Of a DNA stretch of 64,000 bases, positions 57,500 through 64,000 are shown piece by piece. The stretch is from Lutraria lutraria (Eukaryota > Mollusca > Bivalvia > Venerida > Mactridae). How positions within the stretch are numbered: the first letter of the stretch is position 1; every line of letters begins with the position of its first letter. Position numbers and translations under genes: made by a program. Below the pieces are notes generated by a model. The model was not told the DNA's origin, did not search any database, and saw nothing but the letters and a program-made list of their open reading frames with translations. Location of the stretch: the NCBI GenBank assembly GCA_964023205.1, contig OZ026844.1, forward strand, positions 29,869,326 to 29,933,325. The letters run 5' to 3'.

Positions 57500-58649
57500 A
57501 CTTTGAATAAAACATTTTTCTATTGCGAACTCTATAAAACATTAACAAAAGTACACAATATGGCATTTACAAGAACACACTTGAGAATGATAAAATGATT
57601 GAAGAGGCTGGAATCACGTAGACTGTTGAAATAAATATCATTTAATGTCTCATTAAGTTGAAAAAGCAGTGATTTGAGCAGCATGTTCTTTGTATCAAAT
57701 TATGACTTGTGGAACTTAGAAAGGTATGATAATGAATAATGACTTTCTTTCGTCGCAATATGGTTATTTTTGCCTTTTAAGTACCCAAAGACAACGTGAT
57801 TTATGTTTAACACGAAAGTTCCACATAATTAAAGAAATATTATATTCTTGTCATACGATTTAATGGTTTATTTTACCACCAGTGTTATTAATTTTGCATA
57901 AGAAAAAAGTAATATCAATGATTCAAATAATTAAACACGAGTATGAAATAAATCCGTTTTTTTTTCTTTAATCTAGAGGCTTGTGTCGAAGTTGTTTCCA
58001 CTTTTATCAAGGTATACAATTATACGCAGGAAATTAATCTTCGAAATAAACTGGCACATAACGACAGCATATTCTGAAATATCTTGCGTTTTGTGCAAAT
58101 TTTGTAGAATAGTTGCTTGTTTTAGACAGTGCTAGGTATTGTTGGTATTATCCTGGGGCAATGAATTAAAATTAAAAGTTTGGTTTTGTAAGAAGTGTCG
58201 ACAGAATATTTAACTACGCTTTTCAGACAGAAACAAACAGCCAAAACTGTCTTTTAAATGTTGAGTCAATGAAATCATTCAGTGAAGTTGCGTAGTGAAC
58301 AGTGAACACCGGCTGGTGGAGTAATGCGCGTGTGGACTGGCCAAACAGCTTACGAAGCCAACCGGACTTAAATCATTTTAGAATTATTGTGTACCTTACT
58401 TGTCTGCATAAATTAATGGTGGATTTGTTGACTTATAAATTTGTCCATAGTTGTATATATTTTACCCATATCATTTTTGACTAACATGTTTGTATTCATT
58501 ACATATTGTTTTAACCATGTCGTAATCGTGATTGTACAGCACTTTTGAACGTGTAATTACATGAAAATAGGGTTATATAAATATGGTATAATAATAATAA
58601 TAATTAGAGTGAAATCTGAGATTTATGATGAAACCAGTATTTAATACAC
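57500..58649. other. AT-rich non-coding stretch with an (ATA)n microsatellite
   Basis: (ATA)n-like run at about 58589-58602. No gene recognised. Confidence 0.35.
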
Positions 58650-58806
58650 TCCAACCTGGGAACAAAGACCAGCCTTTGGAAATACAAAAATTGGTCTTTG
58701 TCGAATGATGACATTTATTCGGAGGACGTTAATTCTAAATAACCAATGACGTTTTAAAGAATGGCCTTTATTCATAGGGTGGCTTTTATTTGTAGGTGGC
58801 CCCTAT
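58650..58806 (+). repeat. GGCCTTTATTC repeat, copy 2
   Basis: Preceded by CCTGGGAACAAAGACCAGCC; contains CATTTATTCGGAGGACG, ATGGCCTTTATTCATAGGGT and GGCTTTTATTTG in the same order as 53210-53350. Confidence 0.6.
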
Positions 58807-59105
58807 CACAGATTTTATTGTAATGTTGAATAATACAATATTTGATGATTTGATGTCCAGCATATCTAGATACAAATTAGATGAATCTGGAATCATTTAG
58901 TCTGCATTTCATCTTAGGAATTTATTGAATACGTCTCCGATAGCCTGGTTCTCAATATGTGTAACTTCAGTAACCAGAATGAATACTGGGTTTCTAACAA
59001 AAACGAATATACAACAATGGCTGAAACCAGACTTTCATTCGATAATATCTGTTCAATTAAAAGCTGTCTGTCGGCGTCATTTAATGAATATCATTATTGG
59101 ACAAT

Positions 59106-59285
59106 GAACGATTGTTCAACTTTCCATAGTCGTCAATCGCTCGACGTGCATGCTTTTGGTGCGGACCGAAGTACTATGTTTTACTACATCCGCCGTGCAA
59201 TTGTTCAACTGGTTCCCGTTCCATGTTGCAGTGCCAAGTCTCTGTAAGTTCAGTTCTCATGAGTACTTTCAGTACTTTGATTAAG
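59106..59285 (+). repeat. Family H repeat, uninterrupted copy
   Basis: GAACGATTGTTCAACTTTCC...CGCTCGACG...GCGGACCGAAGTAC...ACTGGTTCCCGTTCCATGTT...GAGTACTTTCAGTACTTTGA. It provides the empty site for the MITE at about 22308-22794 and contains the hairpin-element tip ACTGGTTCCCGTTCCATG. Confidence 0.6.
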
Positions 59286-59292
59286 TTGAATT

Positions 59293-59295
<3 letters not shown>

Positions 59296-59328
<33 letters not shown>
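59296..59328. repeat. (AG)n microsatellite
   Basis: Sixteen uninterrupted AG dinucleotides. Confidence 0.95.
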
Positions 59329-59329
<1 letters not shown>

Positions 59330-59331
<2 letters not shown>

Positions 59332-60335
59332 GTATAATTTTTATTGAATAGAAATTAGGTAACACTAAACTAACGCCATAGAAATAAATACATGTACATT
59401 TTCTTGACGGTGAATACATTTTTTGGGATATCACAGTTTGTGTTCAGGGACCTAAGAATTGTCTATCAGATAATGCGTTTACACGAACCTATTTTTATCG
59501 GATTACACGTCTCCGAAATGCAGACCAATCTTAATCCTCTGAATTGCCATTTTGGGTCACTGTGGAAGAAATTCTGACTACAATACTTCATTGTCATGGG
59601 AGCGCCTAAATAAAGAAAGACATTGGACAAGAAAGACTATTTTTGTAAGCAACAGTATATATTAATTGTCCAGTCACGATTGCCCTAAAACTGAAAGCCG
59701 TGGAAACCTTATGCTGACGTCTGGCTAACACAGTTTTATGAGCATTTGTACAGATTTAGAAATCACTTTGTACTTGGTTGATGTGAAATGCACTCGTTTG
59801 AATGTCTCTTTGATACAATGGTGCATTGATAAACATTCTTGGCCTGGCAATGAATACGACACGAATACAATGCTCCAGGCTGATTTGGGTAATATCGAGG
59901 CTGGTCTTAGAATCTAAACTAATATCAGGATTTTTTCTTCGTGTCTAGAGCTGAGAGTTATTTGATTTTGGAAAAAAGGTTAACATAATTGGTATTTACA
60001 GACAAGACGCATGAGACCATGGTTAACATCACACATTTCTGTCAATCACTACTCAACCACCTATTGTATAATATAACGGAAGCTGCTCAGACTTGTCACA
60101 AAATGGTAACAAGGCAGTATGGTGCACCCAAAAAGATATTTGAAAGATTCACATTCTTCCTTAAGGTTTAGTTTCATTTTAGGACGATGACAGTAATGAC
60201 ATACTAGAGTATATCTGCAATTGTTGTCAATGGCGTTATTAATCCCATTAGTATCATCGATATAATGTGGCCGTATTGTCAACTTTGATGGTGAATATTA
60301 TTTTTTCGTTTCTCTTGAAAGAATCACATTGCTGA
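59330..60335. other. Non-coding stretch
   Basis: Nothing recognised; short frames only. Confidence 0.3.
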
Positions 60336-60650
60336 ATCGTTACTACACGGGCATTTCCTATCTGAGAAATACGCCTTATACATAAGTGTAGGGTTACAAA
60401 TTTTGGTTATGCAGTTCCGGTGACTACTTTTCAAACACTTGGTACTCGTTTTCAAGAATTATTCCCAGAATTACAGACTTTCAAACGTGTTTTTTCGTTC
60501 GCTTTATTGATAGAGAAACAGGTTGCTTCCATCTGGGGATTCCCAAAACGGAAATTAGCCCCCAAACAACGAAAACAAAATGGCGGCCTGCCTATTATGT
60601 CCGAGGCACTTTCTCTAGACAAACGCTGAGGAGTTCCGATTGTGTATTGC
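60336..60650 (-). repeat. Family X repeat, split copy
   Basis: CGGGCATTTCCTATCTGAGAAATACGCC (here 60347-60374) and TAGACAAACGCTGAGGAGTTCC (60616 on) are adjacent at 61740-61800 but separated here by about 240 bp that includes AAAATGGCGGCCTGCC. The orientation is opposite to 25774-25941. Confidence 0.5.
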
Positions 60651-60711
60651 AATGAGCTTACACTAGTACACTACTTGCATCCACCCAGTGGCATTATTTG
60701 GAATCGGTAGA

Positions 60712-61229
60712 TTTTTTCTAGACGAATTATACTTATATTAGTTTATTATAGCTGTTTGTGAGTATATAGTGTAGTGTCTATTACTAGTTTGGCTAATCCT
60801 GGCCATTTGATTGGCTAATGGTGATGACTGAATCTATTAATAGTTGACAGGTAAGAAAAGCATGATGGCATTGCCTGGATGAGTTGTTGTGTGGCTATTT
60901 GAAGTTCAATTTGGTTGTATGATAGTGTTCAGATTTATGGTGAATTCGTTAACATTTAGGGTTGATTCTATTTGATTGATGTAGGGTATGATATTCCCAT
61001 GTGCTTGTGAACTGTATACATGAATTTAATCATTTGTCACGTACTCATGATTGTCATTATAGTGTGTATTACTCATATCATATAAATATTTTTACTCTCC
61101 ATAATGGAGGATTGAATAAAATATACAGTCAATATCCTTTATGAAAAAGCAACTTCATACAAAAAAACATAAACCAATATGCTTCTTGTAATGCGTCCAC
61201 CTATAACGTGTTGTTATAGTTGTTCTTGT
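60712..61229 (+). repeat. 0.5-kb direct duplication, copy 2
   Basis: Pairs with 26137-26652 from TTTTTTCTAGACGAATTATA to CTATAACGTGTTG...CTTGT, with scattered substitutions. Flanks are unrelated except that family X copies lie close to both. Confidence 0.75.
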
Positions 61230-61593
61230 TACATAGTGTTAGGTACAAACATACATACAAGAAACTTATACATTTTATATTCACAATATATACTTAACTT
61301 ATGAAAATATTAATGTATACGTTTATAACATATACAACTGTTTTACTTACATAAATTCGTATTTAATACAACCCTTTTCATCGAACTACCTGTAACATCA
61401 TGAAGATAAAAAGTTGTCCAAACCTATATTTCTATGGTACATGTGTTGTTGATTGTTTAAAATACATCTAAATCGTTTAACTTTTTGTTGAGTGGTTATA
61501 TCATACTCTTATCTGTTATTAAGTGGCCCATTCGACAGTTATGATAATTTAAGAGCCGACTATATACTATTTCGAATATCTTTTCCTGTTACC

Positions 61594-61805
61594 TTATCGT
61601 ACTCGGTGTAGAGCACCGATGTATACACGCCTCGCCCGTTTCCTGTAATTTTCTAGACACAGTCCTTGGTTCGATGGTTGGGATGAGGACACTTGTTTAT
61701 CGAGCCACATCGATACCAATTGTGGCAATCGTAACAACTCGGGCATTTCCGTAACTGAGAAATACGCACTTTCGTTAGACAAACGCCGAGGAGTTCCGAT
61801 TGCAA
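61594..61805 (-). repeat. Family X repeat, longest copy, with an open minus-strand frame
   Basis: The minus frame reads IGTPRRLSNESAYFSVTEMP then ELLRLPQL and stays open for over 60 codons. IGTPQRLSRESA appears at the split copy near 60610-60645, and IGTPRCLSI at 25775. Frames diverge after that in the other copies. No known family recognised. Confidence 0.45.
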
Positions 61806-62073
61806 TTGTATGTTAGTGTTTTTTTGGCTCTTCTATGTGAAGAGTGGTTGAACTTTTTTTGCACAATTTTTTGATAACCTTTGATATATTTTACCCTAGT
61901 TCTTGATTACAGCTTAATTCTTTTCGGATTACGGTACCAACCCTAATTTGAACCGTACCCGAATCTCCTACCTATCACTTTGAACAATAATGAAAAAATA
62001 CGAAATTCCTTACTTTCCTATATACTATTTATAATTAACATAAAAACGGAAACAAACCGATTTTGTAAACTTA
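61806..62073. other. Non-coding stretch
   Basis: Nothing recognised. Confidence 0.3.
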
Positions 62074-63114
62074 TTATACCCCCAGATATGAAATATATGG
62101 GGGCTATATTGGATTCACGCTTGACGGTCGGTCGGTCGGCCGGTCGGTCGGTCGGTCCGTGCGTCTGCAAATATTGTCCGGACAATTTCTCAGCAACTAC
62201 TCACAGGATCTCAATGAAACTTCACAGAAGTGATCAGTAGTAAGCCTAGTTGTGCTAGCTTAAAGCAATTTTCGATCGGATTAATTTTCACTGAGTTATA
62301 GCCCTTTGTTGTTTTTATACAGTATATACATTAAGCAGATTTTGTCCGAACAATTTCTCAGCAACTATTCACAGGATTTCAACGAAACTTCACAGAAGTA
62401 ATAAGTAGTTAGCCTAGTTGTGCATGCTTAAATCATTTTTCATTTGGATTGATTTTCACTGAGTTATAGCCCTTTGTTTTTTTCTACAGTATATACAATA
62501 GGCAAATTTTGTCCTGACTATTTCTCATTGACTACTGCCAGGAATTCAATAAAACTTCTCAGAAGTGATGAGTAGTTAGCTTAGTTGTGCATGCATTAAG
62601 CTTGTCTTGGTTGGTTGAATTTTTTCACTGAGTTATGGCCCTTTGTTGTTTTTATACAGTGTATATACAATATCTCAGTAACTACTCATAGGAATTCATT
62701 GAAACTTCACAGAAGTTATAAAAAGCAAGCCAAGTTGTGCATGCAATAACCAGGTTTTGTTTGGATTAATTTTCACTGAGTTATGGCCCTTTGTTTTATA
62801 CAATTAGGTAAATTTTGTCCTTACTATTTCTCAGCAACTACATGCAGGAATTCAGTGAAACTTCTTAGAAGTGATAAGTAGTTTGCCAAGTTGTGCATGT
62901 CCACAATAGGTTTTGTCCAAGTAAATTTTAATGAGTTATGGCCCTTTGTTATTTTTTATATAATGTATATTTAGAAACTGGTCAGGATATATCTAAGCAA
63001 CAATTTGCTGGTATTAAAAAAATGAAAATGCATTATATTTCCCTCTGTAAATGTAACAATAACTGTGTCAAGGCCGCATCTGGGGGTATTCATCACCTTT
63101 AGTGATAGTTCTAG
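62074..63114 (+). mobile_element. Helentron-like family A, short copy
   Basis: Same termini as 44019-45556: ATACCCCCAGAT at 62076-62087, ATCTGGGGGTAT at 63078-63089, then ATCAC...GTGAT and CTAG|TT (63111-63114). Its first unit (62176) matches unit four of the long copy (CTAGCTTAAAGCAATTTTCG), so three 168-bp units are absent. Similarity is otherwise nearly complete. The (GGTC)n run is longer here. Confidence 0.8.
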
Positions 63115-64000
63115 TTTCGAATACCTGAGGTACAAACAGATTAAAGGCGTTGAAATGAACGTAATTTAGATATTTTTTGTGTGTTATCTAAAAGATAATT
63201 TGTAATTTTATGGTAAGATAAATAATTATCTTAATTGATATCAATTCCGGTCTAAAAGCTAAAACTAGGGTAACTGTTTGATTGTAATAAAACCAAGGAT
63301 TGTACACATGTGTGTTAGATTACGTTTGTGTGAAGCAAATACTGTTATGTTGTTAATGTTTAGGCGAGTATCGTATACATATATCTTTGGAGTATCTTGA
63401 TAATCCAAAATAAAACTACAAACGTTTTTTTCCCGATATAATCACCTATTAAATGTGACTAGAATGATGAATCAACACGATGTTTGGTAAACTTGTTTCC
63501 ACTATAAGATACGGTAGTGATTTGATTTTTTTTTTCAGAAATACATTTTTGTATTGGTTGCAAATTTGGCCGTTTTTATGGACTCTTAATGGACTGTTCT
63601 ATACACAATTTTATATAATTGTCCATGATCTGAGACATATACGATATGATACTTATTAACCTACCGAAAATAATGCAATGAATGTTCATTAATGAATCGG
63701 TTATCGGGTCACTAGAATGGTTTGTTACTTAGCAACTGGAATGATTTATTTCAGAGCAGCAGAATTGGTTTATTGCTGAACAACTATAATAGTTACAGAG
63801 TCACTGGAATAGATAACTTCATTAGCTTTCCCGTATTTGTTTGATTATTGTCTAAAGGTATCAGGATATTAACACCCTTTTATTATTCTCAAAATGGGGC
63901 GAATATTTTTTGGAAAATTTTTAAAATTCTATGGGTTTACATGATAGAAAGTGATTTACCGTGAGTTTTTTAAAAAATGCAATGATGCATATTCCTTTTA
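63115..64000. other. AT-rich stretch at the right edge
   Basis: No gene or repeat boundary recognised. Confidence 0.35.

Overview
This is a stretch of animal nuclear DNA, AT-rich, intron-bearing and dense in small mobile elements. Two protein-coding exons are clear: the terminal exon of a chondroitin 4-sulfotransferase-like enzyme at the left edge, and a large exon of a biogenic-amine GPCR closest to the histamine H1 receptor on the minus strand near 28 kb. The repeat content points to a lophotrochozoan, most likely a bivalve mollusc: several short non-autonomous families with internal tandem units, subterminal inverted repeats and a 3' hairpin resemble the pearl/Helentron-type elements described from bivalves. 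The species cannot be named from the sequence alone.

Layout. 1-822: CHST-like exon, then its 3' flank with a cluster of small TACCTACC-type MITEs, one Helentron-like element, a tRNA-Leu-derived SINE and a tRNA-Ala-like sequence (to about 10 kb). 11.7-14.3 kb: a decayed HIRAN-like fragment (minus), a broken coding remnant of unknown family (plus), and a possible first coding exon (minus, eight codons plus GTAAGT). 16.8-18.2 kb: a Helentron-like element with about 160-bp tandem units nested in an older MITE; a tRNA-Arg-like sequence follows. 21-26.7 kb: tandem duplication, nested MITEs, a 62-bp-arm inverted repeat, a tiny hairpin insertion with target-site duplication, and a 0.5-kb duplication whose other copy lies at 60.7 kb. 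27.2-28.7 kb: the amine receptor. 28.7-34.6 kb: long non-coding stretch, probably receptor intron. 34.6-35.2 kb: a 21-bp minisatellite. 35.9-36.7 and 39.6 kb: further Helentron-like copies. 44.0-45.6 and 62.1-63.1 kb: two copies of one Helentron-like family differing by three 168-bp units. 47.1-51.2 kb: a 4.1-kb foldback structure with hairpins at both tips and a reverse-transcriptase scrap inside. 51.6-57.5 kb: a run of palindromic MITEs. The remainder is AT-rich DNA in which I see no gene.

The two recognised genes do not form a pathway: one modifies glycosaminoglycans in the Golgi, the other is a cell-surface amine receptor. No operon-like organisation, CRISPR array, rRNA or intact viral gene is visible. 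The most informative content is the comparative anatomy of the mobile elements, where nested insertions and empty sites within the window allow boundaries to be inferred without a database.
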